A DNA stretch of 64,000 nt. Origin: JADCRZ01 sp037718865. GTDB lineage: Bacteria; Bacteroidota; Bacteroidia; Chitinophagales; Chitinophagaceae. Shown here in pieces: positions 8,541 through 17,057 of this stretch. A program made the translations under genes and the position numbers. The notes beneath the pieces are model-generated. The model was given only the letters and a program-made list of their open reading frames with translations. It ran no database searches and had not been told where the DNA came from. Positions within the stretch are counted from its first letter, which is position 1. Each line of letters opens with the position of its first letter. Location of the stretch: contig JBBJMP010000014.1 in NCBI GenBank assembly GCA_037718865.1, forward strand, positions 1-64,000. The letters run 5' to 3'.

Positions 8541-10232
8541 TTACTGCTTAATCATCCGGAGGGTAGTCTTGTTTTGTCCATCCTCATACTGAATGAGGTA
8601 ACCGCCTGCAGGTATCAACGATAAACGGCTGAACCTGGCATTGTATATCACGTTTTGTTGAACGGCCATTGATTTTACCTCCAGGGTCTTTCCTGAGATG
8701 TCTAATAGCCTTAAGGAAACATTTGCGGTTGCAGGTGCTTTAAAAAGAATGGTAAGGTTGTTTTTGAACGGAACGGGGAAAGCCTTTATCCAGTCATTTG
8801 CAAGTGAAGTCTGGTAATTCCTTATCGTACGCTGCTCTTCCAGGTATTGGGAAGCCTTTCTAAAATTAGGTATGCCGAATCCGAAACGGTCATCCGGTGC
8901 ATTAAACTTATGCGCGCTTCTTTGGACCGCATCGATGATTTCCATATTATTGAATTCAGGGTAGGCCTGCCATAGACAGGCGACCAGTCCTGCCATATTT
9001 GGATTCGCAAAGGAAGTCCCGTTGCCATTTTGCGGGTTTCCATCAAAGCCGGCAATCACTGTTGCTTGTCCCACAGATACGATGTTAGGTTTACGTTTAC
9101 CGGCTCCGTTTGGGCCCCAACTGGAAAACCCGGCAATATTACCGTTTATGTCGGTTGCGCCGACAGCCACTACGCTGTCTCCGTCAGCCGGACAGGCAAC
9201 AAATTTGAGATCGCCGGCAGTATTTCCGGAATTGCCGGCACTGTTCATAACGATGATTCCCTTTTTGGCAGCCATGTCGGCAGCCCGGGTTACCAGGGCC
9301 AGGTTTCCATTTCTTTCTGTATAACTATGATTAAAGGATGGATCGTCAAAATTACTGTATCCCAAAGATGAAGAGATCATGTCTACCCCCAGACTATCTG
9401 CACGTTCAGCCGCAGCGGCCCAGTTCTGTTCTTCAACCGGGTATTCGGAACCCGCATCTTCTGTTCTAAATAAATAATAACTTGCCCCGGGAGCCGAGCC
9501 AACTATCAAGCCGGGACGGTTGGCCGCCATAATGGAAAAACAAAACATGCCATGGGTATTGTCTTCATCCACACTTTGTTCATTGGCCACAAAATCCCAT
9601 TCACCCAACACGCGGTTCCGAAGGCGGACGCTATCGAAGGCAGGGTTGGATTTATACCCAAAATAACCTGCGTCTAATACTGCAATGGTGATCCCTTCTC
9701 CAGTAAAGCCCTGATTATGTAAGTATTCCCCTTCATGTATATGGATCTGGCCAAATGTATTACCGTAGTTTATGGTATTCGCTTCGATGATGGTAATTTT
9801 TTTATTGGATTCTGTTGCCATCGTTCCGTTCAATGGTTTATTCACCGGGGTTGATATCGCATCAACCTTTGATGCAACCGGGGAGATTGATCTGACAAAA
9901 GGAAATGCATTGACCCTGGCGAGTGCGTTGATATCGGTGGTGCGTATGCAAACCTGGTTAAACCAGTTGGATTTATTTAAAATAGTCAGGTTGGAAACCG
10001 AACGAAGACTGTCTAAATAAGCCGGGGATACCGGGAGGTCGGTAGAATCCAGGGGTATATGTTGCCTGCTTCTTCTTTCAATGGCTTTAGCTGATAAATA
10101 ATTGGAGGGATTTGCCAGAGTGTAAGGTGTGCCTTTCTTATCTTTTATTTGTATGATGTAACGGGAATACTGCCCTTCCGCAATCATTACCTGGCAAATA
10201 ACCAGTGTCAATAATAAACAAACCTGCTTCAT
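8541..10232 (-). CDS. Secreted S8 subtilisin-like serine protease with T9SS sorting tail
   Basis: A 563-residue protein. The signal peptide covers residues 1-20 (cleavage near AEGQ). A propeptide-like region (~21-110) precedes the S8 catalytic domain, with the Asp in AVLDAGYFGY, the His in NTHGMFCFS, the oxyanion Asn in NSAGNSGNT and the Ser in NGTSFANPNMAG. The last ~80 residues (PVPFKNNLTILFKAP, then LLDISGKT and GGYLIQYEDG) match type A C-terminal sorting domains, so the protein should cross the outer membrane by the type IX secretion system. It is a broad extracellular peptidase by family. The gene is convergent with the rRNA methyltransferase, and its upstream gap holds CACAAAG-type repeats. 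Confidence 0.92.
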   Translation of the reverse strand: MKQVCLLLTLVICQVMIAEGQYSRYIIQIKDKKGTPYTLANPSNYLSAKAIERRSRQHIPLDSTDLPVSPAYLDSLRSVSNLTILNKSNWFNQVCIRTTDINALARVNAFPFVRSISPVASKVDAISTPVNKPLNGTMATESNKKITIIEANTINYGNTFGQIHIHEGEYLHNQGFTGEGITIAVLDAGYFGYKSNPAFDSVRLRNRVLGEWDFVANEQSVDEDNTHGMFCFSIMAANRPGLIVGSAPGASYYLFRTEDAGSEYPVEEQNWAAAAERADSLGVDMISSSLGYSNFDDPSFNHSYTERNGNLALVTRAADMAAKKGIIVMNSAGNSGNTAGDLKFVACPADGDSVVAVGATDINGNIAGFSSWGPNGAGKRKPNIVSVGQATVIAGFDGNPQNGNGTSFANPNMAGLVACLWQAYPEFNNMEIIDAVQRSAHKFNAPDDRFGFGIPNFRKASQYLEEQRTIRNYQTSLANDWIKAFPVPFKNNLTILFKAPATANVSLRLLDISGKTLEVKSMAVQQNVIYNARFSRLSLIPAGGYLIQYEDGQNKTTLRMIKQ

Positions 10233-10244
10233 AACGACTTAAAA

Positions 10245-10350
10245 GTAACACTTTGTGGCTTCTTTGTGTACTTTGGAATGCTCTCTGTAGTTAATGTTAA
10301 CCACAAAGTACACAAAGCAAATCCACAAAGAATGCACGAAGGAAATATAG
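10245..10350. repeat. CACAAAG-type dispersed inverted repeat
   Basis: The gap contains AACACTTTGTGGCTTCTTTGTG on one side and AACCACAAAGTACACAAAGC plus ATCCACAAAG on the other, which can pair as an imperfect hairpin. The same words make up the 131-bp tandem repeat at 16513-17007. No gene lies in 10233-10378. Confidence 0.55.
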
Positions 10351-10378
10351 AATACTGATCTCACATCTGCACCTTAGT

Positions 10379-11137
10379 TTAATTATGCCCGATCATCCGC
10401 AGCCTGATTCCATATCCTTCAATGTATCCGTTTGGAAAGCTGCTGGTCCGGGGCTGGAAAACCCAGTGGAGGAAATCTTTATAGATCAGGCCAATCCGTT
10501 TGCCATACACTTCTTTGGAAAATGTGCGCTCACTGTAGAGGTCGCGGTTATTGGGTGTTCCCAGGGTTTCATCCCGGTGAGTAACGGTTAACGTGCTGTC
10601 AACGGTAGGAGAGCCAGGTAAAACAAAGGGAGACCCTACCTGTTCGTAGGTGTAATCCCAGTCACTGAGATAGCGGTAGTCCCAATTAGGATCATTCGAG
10701 TATAGGCTTATGTATGCGTTTCCTTTCCAGGTAAATCCTTCTGTAACAGGAAGTTTAAGTTTCTGGAACCGAAGATTGTTTTCAATCACTTCTACCGTTT
10801 CGCGGGTGGACATGATCATATAAGTAGAATTCGGTTTCCAGTCCGTCTCAGAATTGCTCGCACTGTCGCGCAAATACCGCAACACTCTCCATCCCAGTCT
10901 TCCCAGGTTATCGGTAATTGGTGCATCTATAACATCTTTCGCCTGGTATTTATGTACGGTAAATCCCGCTCCAAAAGAGAGCGTAATGGTTGAATCCAGC
11001 TTATAAAGAATGTATTTGCCCGGTTCAAGGTTAAAATAATCGTTCAAGGCGTCGCTTTGCAGATCCTCCGCTTTATTGCATCTCATAAATAATACAGCCG
11101 TAAGGATGAAGATCAGGGAGAGATGAATTTTGTTCAT
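10379..11137 (-). CDS. Predicted lipoprotein of unknown function
   Basis: I do not recognise this 252-residue protein. The chosen start at 11137 (MNKIHLSLIF) gives a standard lipoprotein signal with the lipid-accepting Cys in LFMRCNKAEDL. An in-frame ATG ten residues further up would place a charged tail before the signal, which is less likely. The mature part is rich in Tyr, Trp, Asp and Asn and looks all-beta. It alternates short hydrophobic strands with polar turns, as in periplasmic or surface lipoproteins of Bacteroidota. There are no catalytic motifs. It lies between the subtilase and mnmA on the same strand with gaps over 100 bp, so it is probably its own unit. Confidence 0.7.
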   Translation of the reverse strand: MNKIHLSLIFILTAVLFMRCNKAEDLQSDALNDYFNLEPGKYILYKLDSTITLSFGAGFTVHKYQAKDVIDAPITDNLGRLGWRVLRYLRDSASNSETDWKPNSTYMIMSTRETVEVIENNLRFQKLKLPVTEGFTWKGNAYISLYSNDPNWDYRYLSDWDYTYEQVGSPFVLPGSPTVDSTLTVTHRDETLGTPNNRDLYSERTFSKEVYGKRIGLIYKDFLHWVFQPRTSSFPNGYIEGYGIRLRMIGHN

Positions 11138-11251
11138 AAAAACCTTTTGGTGAGGGTCGCAATACAAAATGTGGAAAGGTGCATGTAGTAGACTATTTAA
11201 CAGTATGAAATGAGGCTTACCGCTAATTATTGATCAAACGAAACCAGCTCC

Positions 11252-12370
11252 TTAAATATTGCCCTTTCCTGGGATGCCACTATGCTGGATCACTCCGCCA
11301 CCGATCACATCAGCACCTTCATAGAACACAGCACTTTGACCCGGAGCTATACTTTTTACATTTTCGTAAAAAGACACCCTGATGCCATTGTTTTGCGGGT
11401 AAAGGTTCGACAAGCTGCCCGGACTTTTATAACGGATCTTAGTATTTGCTTCCATACCCGGACTGATATCCGCGTATTTAATCATATTGATCTTTCCCAC
11501 TATCATTTCGTTCTGATCGAGGTCTTCTTCGTCACCTAAAACGATGGCGTTACTTTCAGGATAGATGGCAGTTACATAGGCCGGCTTTCCCAAAGCGATA
11601 TCCAACCCTTTGCGCTGTCCGATTGTATAGAATGGGTATCCCTTATGCTGGCCCAAGACCTTACCGGTTTTGTCGATAAAATTTCCGCCGGCCACACGGT
11701 CTTCCAATCCGGTTACCTTTTTTTTAAGAAAGCCCCGGTAGTCGTTATCCGGTACAAAGCAGATCTCATAGCTTTCCGCTTTTTTGGCAAGTTCCGGATA
11801 CCCGAAGTCAAACGCCATTTGCCGGATCTCTGTTTTTCGGTATTTGCCCAACGGAAGCAGGGTGCGGCTCAACAGATCCTGTTGAAGGCCCCACAATACA
11901 TAACTCTGATCTTTTGTCTCATCAACGCCGCAACTGACCACATACCTTCCGTTTTCATGAAGGCGTATATTTCCATAATGTCCCGTCGCAATAAATTCAC
12001 AGTCCATGGCATCGGCCCTTTTCAACAGTGCCCTCCATTTAATGTGCGTATTGCACATAACACAGGGATTAGGCGTCCGGCCTGCCAGGTATTCGCTTAC
12101 AAAGTCTTCTATAACAAAGTCCCCGAATTCATTGCGTATGTCAAGTACAAAATGCGGGAATCCGTTGTGTACGGCGGCCATCCGTGCATCATTAAAGCTA
12201 TCCAGGTTACAGCATCCGGTTTCCTTTTTACCGCTTCCCGAAGTAGCGTAATCCCAGGTTTTCATGGTTATGCCAACAACTTCGTAACCTTCGTGGTGTA
12301 ACATAAGAGCCGTAACGGTACTGTCTATACCTCCGCTCATTGCCACCAAAACTTTTCCTTTACGGCTCAT
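11252..12370 (-). CDS. mnmA: tRNA-specific 2-thiouridylase MnmA
   Basis: A 372-residue enzyme that thiolates U34 of tRNA-Lys, tRNA-Glu and tRNA-Gln using ATP and a relayed persulfide. The N-terminal PP-loop is MSGGIDSTVTALML. The catalytic cysteines are those in NPCVMCN (~residue 100) and YEICFVPD (~200). The C-terminal beta-barrel (GKINMIKY to GGGVIQHS) is present. Length and both Cys match the family. The start ATG at 12370 gives MSRKGKVLVAMSGG. The upstream 244-bp gap toward ssb contains low-complexity GATGTG repeats. Confidence 0.95.
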   Translation of the reverse strand: MSRKGKVLVAMSGGIDSTVTALMLHHEGYEVVGITMKTWDYATSGSGKKETGCCNLDSFNDARMAAVHNGFPHFVLDIRNEFGDFVIEDFVSEYLAGRTPNPCVMCNTHIKWRALLKRADAMDCEFIATGHYGNIRLHENGRYVVSCGVDETKDQSYVLWGLQQDLLSRTLLPLGKYRKTEIRQMAFDFGYPELAKKAESYEICFVPDNDYRGFLKKKVTGLEDRVAGGNFIDKTGKVLGQHKGYPFYTIGQRKGLDIALGKPAYVTAIYPESNAIVLGDEEDLDQNEMIVGKINMIKYADISPGMEANTKIRYKSPGSLSNLYPQNNGIRVSFYENVKSIAPGQSAVFYEGADVIGGGVIQHSGIPGKGNI

Positions 12371-12407
12371 GAATCATTATTTTCTGGATGGCAAAGATAG
12401 GGATTGA

Positions 12408-12468
12408 TGTGCGGATGTGCGAATGTGCGAATGTGAGATGTGAAATGTGAGATGTGAAATGTGAGTTG
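12408..12468. repeat. Short GATGTG/AATGTG tandem repeats
   Basis: About ten degenerate copies of a 6-8 nt unit (GATGTGCG, AATGTGCG, GATGTGAA, AATGTGA) stand in a row between mnmA and ssb. The nearby segment 12495-12512 (CATTTGCACATTTGCAT) is a loose reverse complement of the same words. This is low-complexity intergenic sequence, and there is no coding potential in 12371-12614. Confidence 0.7.
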
Positions 12469-12614
12469 TAGGATGACGCTGTAGATCCATCATTTCATTT
12501 GCACATTTGCATACCTACCCATCAGTCTGCAAAACATGTTATCAAATACCGTGAAAACATCATTTTACCCTTGGAGAAAAATGGTATTTTGCCGGTCAAA
12601 TTAAACAGACATTT

Positions 12615-13049
12615 ATGATAAAACTTCAAGTCATCGGAAACCTTGGGAAAGATTGTATCACGAATAACGTGAATGGGAAAACCGTGATGAATTTCTCTCT
12701 GGCGCATACGGAAAAGTTTCGGGATGCCCAAGGCAATCAAAAAGACAGAACCACCTGGGTGGATTGTGCATACTGGTCAGATCGTACCGGAATTGCCCCC
12801 TACCTGAAAAAAGGAACGCAGGTATATGTGGAGGGAACACCGGAAGTAAAAACGTATCCTAAAAACGATGGTTCAACCGGAACTTCGTTAAATCTCCGGG
12901 TAATGAATGTCCAGCTACTGGGTGGAGGAAATAGGGAAAGAGAAAACATGGGCGAACAGTCGGCCCAGGGAGCAGGTTATTCTTCACAGCAGACCAATAC
13001 CCCTGCACCTGCAGATATTCCCGAATCTGTAGATGATCTTCCTTTCTAG
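12615..13049 (+). CDS. ssb: Single-stranded DNA-binding protein
   Basis: A 144-residue SSB with an OB-fold at residues ~1-105 (MIKLQVIGNLGKDC, WVDCAYWSDRTG, YLKKGTQVYVEGTPEVKTY). A Gln/Pro/Ala-rich flexible linker leads to the acidic protein-interaction tip DDLPF. It coats ssDNA and recruits replication and repair enzymes. It is monocistronic, with a strong terminator 27 bp after the stop. Many Bacteroidota carry several ssb genes, so this may not be the only copy. Confidence 0.96.
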   Translation: MIKLQVIGNLGKDCITNNVNGKTVMNFSLAHTEKFRDAQGNQKDRTTWVDCAYWSDRTGIAPYLKKGTQVYVEGTPEVKTYPKNDGSTGTSLNLRVMNVQLLGGGNRERENMGEQSAQGAGYSSQQTNTPAPADIPESVDDLPF

Positions 13050-13075
13050 ACGCGCGACCAGCATGATCATCTATA

Positions 13076-13102
13076 AAAAATGCCCTGGTCAAGGGCATTT
13101 TT
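13076..13102 (+). terminator. Rho-independent terminator of ssb
   Basis: AAAAATGCCCT pairs perfectly with AGGGCATTTTT across a GGTCA loop, giving an 11-bp stem with a T run, 27 bp after the ssb stop codon. It would insulate ssb from the downstream Ldh-family gene. Confidence 0.88.
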
Positions 13103-13148
13103 ATTCCGGGCATTTCATCTATCTGCATGGTAAAGCTTTTATTCCGCT

Positions 13149-14231
13149 ATGAATCAGTTGTTTCCTTATCAGCAATTACTCGGGTTCGTGGAACAGGTAT
13201 TTATAAAAATGGGATGTAGCGGTGCTGATGCAAACACAGCTTCACAGGCCCTGCTTTCTGCCGACCTGCGGGGGATCGATTCGCATGGCGTAGCCAGGCT
13301 CAGCGGATACATACGGCTCTGGGAATCGCAGCGGGTAAATGCCCGGCCGGTGCTTAAACTGATCCACGAAACACCATCTACGGCAGTGGTGGATGGAGAT
13401 AGCGGGTTGGGCCTGGTGGTAGCTCCTTTTGCCATGCAGGTAGCCATAGATAAAGCAAAACAGGTAGGAACCGGCTGGGTGAGCGTTCAAAACTCAAATC
13501 ATTTTGGGATAGCCGCTTACCATGCCATGATGGCTTTAAACCATGATATGATCGGTATTGCCATGACCAATGCAAGTCCCCTGGTTTCCCCTACGTTTTC
13601 CGTAGAGCGGTTACTGGGTACAAATCCCATCTGTGTCGTTATTCCGGCCGGTGAGGAACCTCCCTTCGTGGCAGATATGGCTACCACTACGGCGGCCAAT
13701 GGCAAACTTGAAATTTTGCAGCGCAAAAATCTGGCTGCCCCGGCCGGATGGATACAGGATAAAGAAGGAAATGTTTCAGTTAACCCGCACGAATTAAAAA
13801 ACGGCGGCGCCCTGCTCCCCCTGGGTGGGGATAAAGAACATGGCAGTCATAAAGGATATGCGCTGGGGGCAATTGTAGATATTTTTTCAGCCGTATTAAG
13901 CGGGGCGAATTACGGTCCCTGGGTTCCACCATTCGTGCATTTTTTACCTGTGGAAGATGACCTTCCCGGTAAAGGGATAGGTCATTTTTTTGGTGCTATG
14001 CGAATAGATGCTTTCCGTAACGCCGATGATTTTAAACAGCACATGGACAGATGGATAAAGCGGTTCAGAAGGGCTAAAACCATTCACGGAGAGCAAAGGG
14101 TTATTATTCCCGGTGACCCAGAGAGAGAAACAGAAGCCGAAAGGCTGAAAAGTGGGATCCCTTTATTAAATGCTGTTGTTGAGGATTTGAAACATACCGG
14201 GGAGAAGTTTGGTTTATATTTGCTCCCATGA
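13149..14231 (+). CDS. Ldh-family NAD(P)-dependent malate/L-lactate/sulfolactate-type dehydrogenase
   Basis: A 360-residue member of the type 2 malate/lactate dehydrogenase family (unrelated to classical MDH/LDH), which oxidises 2-hydroxy acids with NAD(P). Family signatures are DLRGIDSHGVARL (catalytic-region His near residue 43), NSNHFGIAAYHAM, AMTNASPLVSPTF, LGTNPICVVIP and GSHKGYALG. It is full length. Its stop overlaps the start of the aspartate kinase gene by four bases (ATGA), so the two are translationally coupled. That partnership is not one I recognise from amino-acid biosynthesis operons. The substrate is uncertain. Confidence 0.88.
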   Translation: MNQLFPYQQLLGFVEQVFIKMGCSGADANTASQALLSADLRGIDSHGVARLSGYIRLWESQRVNARPVLKLIHETPSTAVVDGDSGLGLVVAPFAMQVAIDKAKQVGTGWVSVQNSNHFGIAAYHAMMALNHDMIGIAMTNASPLVSPTFSVERLLGTNPICVVIPAGEEPPFVADMATTTAANGKLEILQRKNLAAPAGWIQDKEGNVSVNPHELKNGGALLPLGGDKEHGSHKGYALGAIVDIFSAVLSGANYGPWVPPFVHFLPVEDDLPGKGIGHFFGAMRIDAFRNADDFKQHMDRWIKRFRRAKTIHGEQRVIIPGDPERETEAERLKSGIPLLNAVVEDLKHTGEKFGLYLLP

Positions 14232-15550
14232 AAGTTATGAAGTTTGGAGGCACTTCAGTGGGAAGGCCCGAAAGAATGCACCGGATATCCCAACTGATCA
14301 CCCGCGACGATGAACCTGCAATTGTGGTGTTAAGTGCATTAAGCGGCACTACCAATGCCCTAGTTGCCATTGGAGCTTCACTGAGTAAAGGCGAGCGCGA
14401 AACGGCCAGGCAGCAGATCGATAAGCTGGCCCAATACTACCATGCATTTATCTCTGCACTACTGACTGACGAGTCATATTTTGAAAAAGCGAGATCTGTA
14501 ATAGCTGAACACTTTGAGTTTCTACATATCATACTGAAGATCTCTTTCAACGAAGCGCTAAATAAAGACATCCTGGCCCAGGGCGAGTTACTGAGCACAA
14601 AGTTATTCAGTGTATACCTGGAACAACTGAGCATCGATCATGTGCTGTTGCCTGCCCTTGACTTTATGACGATCGATGCCTATGATGAGCCGCAAATCGG
14701 CAGTATCAAGGTTAAGCTGAGCCAACTGCTTCAACAATACCCTGATAAAAAATTATTTATCACGCAGGGATATATAACCCGCAATGCACGGGGCGAAGTA
14801 GATAACCTTAAGCGTGGAGGAAGTGATTACAGCGCTTCGTTAATAGCTGCGGCCATGAATGCCAGCGTTTGCGAAATCTGGACTGACATCAATGGTATGC
14901 ATAATAATGATCCCGGGGAAGTCATCAAGACCCTGCCCATCGAACAGCTGAGTTTTGAAGAGGCGGCAGAACTGGCTTATTTCGGGGCTAAAATCCTTCA
15001 TCCGGCTTCTATCTGGCCTGCCCAAACTTATAACATACCGGTTAAGCTGCTGAACACCCTTGAACCGGAGGAAAAAGGAACACTGATCGTCGAGGAGGCG
15101 GCAAGTAAGGGGGTAAAAGCAGTTGCAGCCAAGGACGCAATCATAGCCATAAAAATTAAGAGTAGCCGTATGTTACTGGCTTATGGTTTTATGCGTAAGA
15201 TCTTTGAAGTGTTTGAGAAATACCGCACCCCGGTTGACATGATTACTACTTCTGAAGTGGCTGTATCTTTAACGATCGATAATGCCGTTCACCTCAAGGC
15301 CATCCTTAAGGAACTGGAACCTTTCGGTGCGGTGGAGGTTGACGATAACCAAACCATCATTTCGATTGTTGGAAATGAAATTACACATACTCCGGACATA
15401 CTGCATAAAATATTCGAAGCATTAAAATCTATCCCTGTACGCATGGTGAGCTATGGGGGAAGCAGGCATAATATATCCCTGCTGATTCCGGGTGAGTATA
15501 AATCGCAAACGCTTTTGTTGCTGAACAAGGGGTTGTTTGGACTGGAGTAG
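14228..15550 (+). CDS. lysC: Aspartate kinase
   Basis: A 440-residue monofunctional aspartokinase that phosphorylates aspartate at the entry to Lys/Thr/Met/diaminopimelate synthesis. The N-terminal kinase domain has MKFGGTSVG, LKRGGSDYSASLIAAAM, WTDINGMHNNDPG and ELAYFGAKILHP. The C-terminal ~130 residues form the regulatory ACT region (KSSRMLLAYGFMRKIFEVFEKY, PVDMITTSEVAVSLTID), which implies feedback control by an end-product amino acid. It overlaps the upstream Ldh-family gene by 4 bp. Its stop is only 5 bp from the end of the convergent esterase gene, with no terminator between them. Confidence 0.95.
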   Translation: MKVMKFGGTSVGRPERMHRISQLITRDDEPAIVVLSALSGTTNALVAIGASLSKGERETARQQIDKLAQYYHAFISALLTDESYFEKARSVIAEHFEFLHIILKISFNEALNKDILAQGELLSTKLFSVYLEQLSIDHVLLPALDFMTIDAYDEPQIGSIKVKLSQLLQQYPDKKLFITQGYITRNARGEVDNLKRGGSDYSASLIAAAMNASVCEIWTDINGMHNNDPGEVIKTLPIEQLSFEEAAELAYFGAKILHPASIWPAQTYNIPVKLLNTLEPEEKGTLIVEEAASKGVKAVAAKDAIIAIKIKSSRMLLAYGFMRKIFEVFEKYRTPVDMITTSEVAVSLTIDNAVHLKAILKELEPFGAVEVDDNQTIISIVGNEITHTPDILHKIFEALKSIPVRMVSYGGSRHNISLLIPGEYKSQTLLLLNKGLFGLE

Positions 15551-15555
15551 AGCCA

Positions 15556-16476
15556 TCATTTCTTCAACCAACCGTTCATTTCCAGCCAGTTCTTACATCT
15601 TTCCATCCATTTGTCGCCTGTCGTTGAATTATCCATGCCGAAGCCATGCCCTCCTTTGGGATAAATATGCATTTCGGCTGGCACCTTGTTTGCCGATAGA
15701 GCCAGGTAAAATTGAATGCTGTTCTCTACTCTTACTCCGTTGTCATCCCCTGCGTGCACCAGGAATGTTGGGGGGGTCCGGGCAGTCACCTGGAGCTCAT
15801 TCGAGTAGGCTGTGATCTTTTCCCGGGAGGCGGTTTTACCGATCAACTGGTTCCTTGATCCCATATGTGCAAGGCTGTCGTTTAAACTGATCACCGGGTA
15901 GATCAGGATCAGAAAATCCGGCCTTAGGTTTACATTGTCCTTATTATCAATAGCCGATGTAGAAAAGTGAGTTCCTGCCGTAGAAGCCAGGTGGCCACCT
16001 GCAGAAAAACCCATGATGCCAACCCGGTCAGCAAGGATTTTCCATTCTTTAGCACGCTGGCGAACCATCTGGATAGCCCGTTGCGCATCCTGTAAGGGCC
16101 CGATTTCTTTGTTGATCATCGTAGAATCATCGGGTATCCGGTATTTTAGTACAAAAGCAGCAACACCTACCTCATTGAATGCTTTGGCCACCTCAATCCC
16201 TTCATGTCCGGCGGCAAGCCTGGTGTAACCGCCACCCGGACAAACAATCACGGCAGTGCCGTTTGCTTTTTCTTGCGAAGGCAGGTAGGCCGTCAGCGAA
16301 GGCCTTGTTACGTTGGAGATGATTATACGTTTCGCATTTTGCACTTCCGTCACTTCCTGGTCTTTAACCGGTTTTGAATTGGGGATGGCTCCGGTATAAA
16401 GGGGAATGGCTTCCTGCGAAAAGATCATACATGTTTGTATAAAGAAGAGAAATAATAGCAAGGCGGTTTTCTTCAT
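15556..16476 (-). CDS. Secreted alpha/beta-hydrolase (acetyl/feruloyl esterase-like)
   Basis: A 306-residue esterase with a signal peptide (residues 1-20, ending MIFSQ). The oxyanion region CPGGGYTRLAAGHEG precedes the nucleophile elbow GFSAGGHLAS. The C-terminal acid/His are in HAGDDNGV and GGHGFGMD. This pattern is typical of the BD-FAE-like esterases of Bacteroidota that remove acetyl or feruloyl groups from plant polysaccharides. A paralogue lies at 51845-52702. Here it sits alone in the housekeeping block, convergent with lysC. The precise substrate is unknown. Confidence 0.82.
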   Translation of the reverse strand: MKKTALLLFLFFIQTCMIFSQEAIPLYTGAIPNSKPVKDQEVTEVQNAKRIIISNVTRPSLTAYLPSQEKANGTAVIVCPGGGYTRLAAGHEGIEVAKAFNEVGVAAFVLKYRIPDDSTMINKEIGPLQDAQRAIQMVRQRAKEWKILADRVGIMGFSAGGHLASTAGTHFSTSAIDNKDNVNLRPDFLILIYPVISLNDSLAHMGSRNQLIGKTASREKITAYSNELQVTARTPPTFLVHAGDDNGVRVENSIQFYLALSANKVPAEMHIYPKGGHGFGMDNSTTGDKWMERCKNWLEMNGWLKK

Positions 16477-16512
16477 TGGTCAGCAATTAGGACACTAAAA
16501 TAACGTTTTGAT

Positions 16513-17007
16513 AGTAACCCTTCGTGCCTTCTCCGTGTTTTCTTTTGCTTTCTTTGTGGTTCATTTAACCACAAAGAGGCACAAAGTTTACTCAAAGTAA
16601 TACACAAAGGTAACTCGCGGTATTGTCGTTTATTTAAGAATTTAGTAACCCTTCGTGCCTTCTCCGTGTTTTCTTTTGCTTTCTTTGTGGTTCATTTAAC
16701 CACAAAGAGGCACAAAGTTTACTCAAAGTAATACACAAAGGTAACTCGCGGTATTGTCGTTTATTTAAGAATTTAGTAACCCTTCGTGCCTTCTCCTTGT
16801 TTTCTTTTCATTCTTTGTCGTTCATTTAACCACAAAGAGGCACGAAGTTTACTCAAAGTAATACACAAAGGTAATTCGCGGGTATTGTCGTTTATTCAAG
16901 AATTTAGTAACCCCTTCGTGCCTTCTCCGTGTTTTCTTTTGCATTCTTTGTGGTTCATTTAACCACAAAGAGGCACAAAGTTTACTCAAAGTAATACACA
17001 AAAGTAA
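16513..17007. repeat. Tandem array of four 131-bp units with CACAAAG hairpins
   Basis: AGTAACCC(T/C)TTCGTGCC boxes begin at 16513, 16644, 16775 and 16906, an exact 131-bp period. The fourth unit is incomplete and ends near 17007. Copies 1 and 2 are almost identical; copies 3 and 4 carry a few substitutions and single-base insertions. Each unit holds a perfect hairpin, CTTTGTGGTT-CATTT-AACCACAAAG (CTTTGTCGTT in copy 3). There is no coding potential. The array lies downstream of queA and upstream of the esterase gene. The same words recur at 10245-10350. It is not a CRISPR, as it has no unique spacers. Confidence 0.9.
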
Positions 17008-17057
17008 CCTCAGAAGCAGGCGAAGGGCTTGTTGGAAGCGAAGGGTGACTTTAGCCG

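Noticed and set aside
16513..17007. Possible CRISPR array (regular repeats)
   Set aside because: The 131-bp unit repeats over its full length with no unique spacers, and no cas genes are present.
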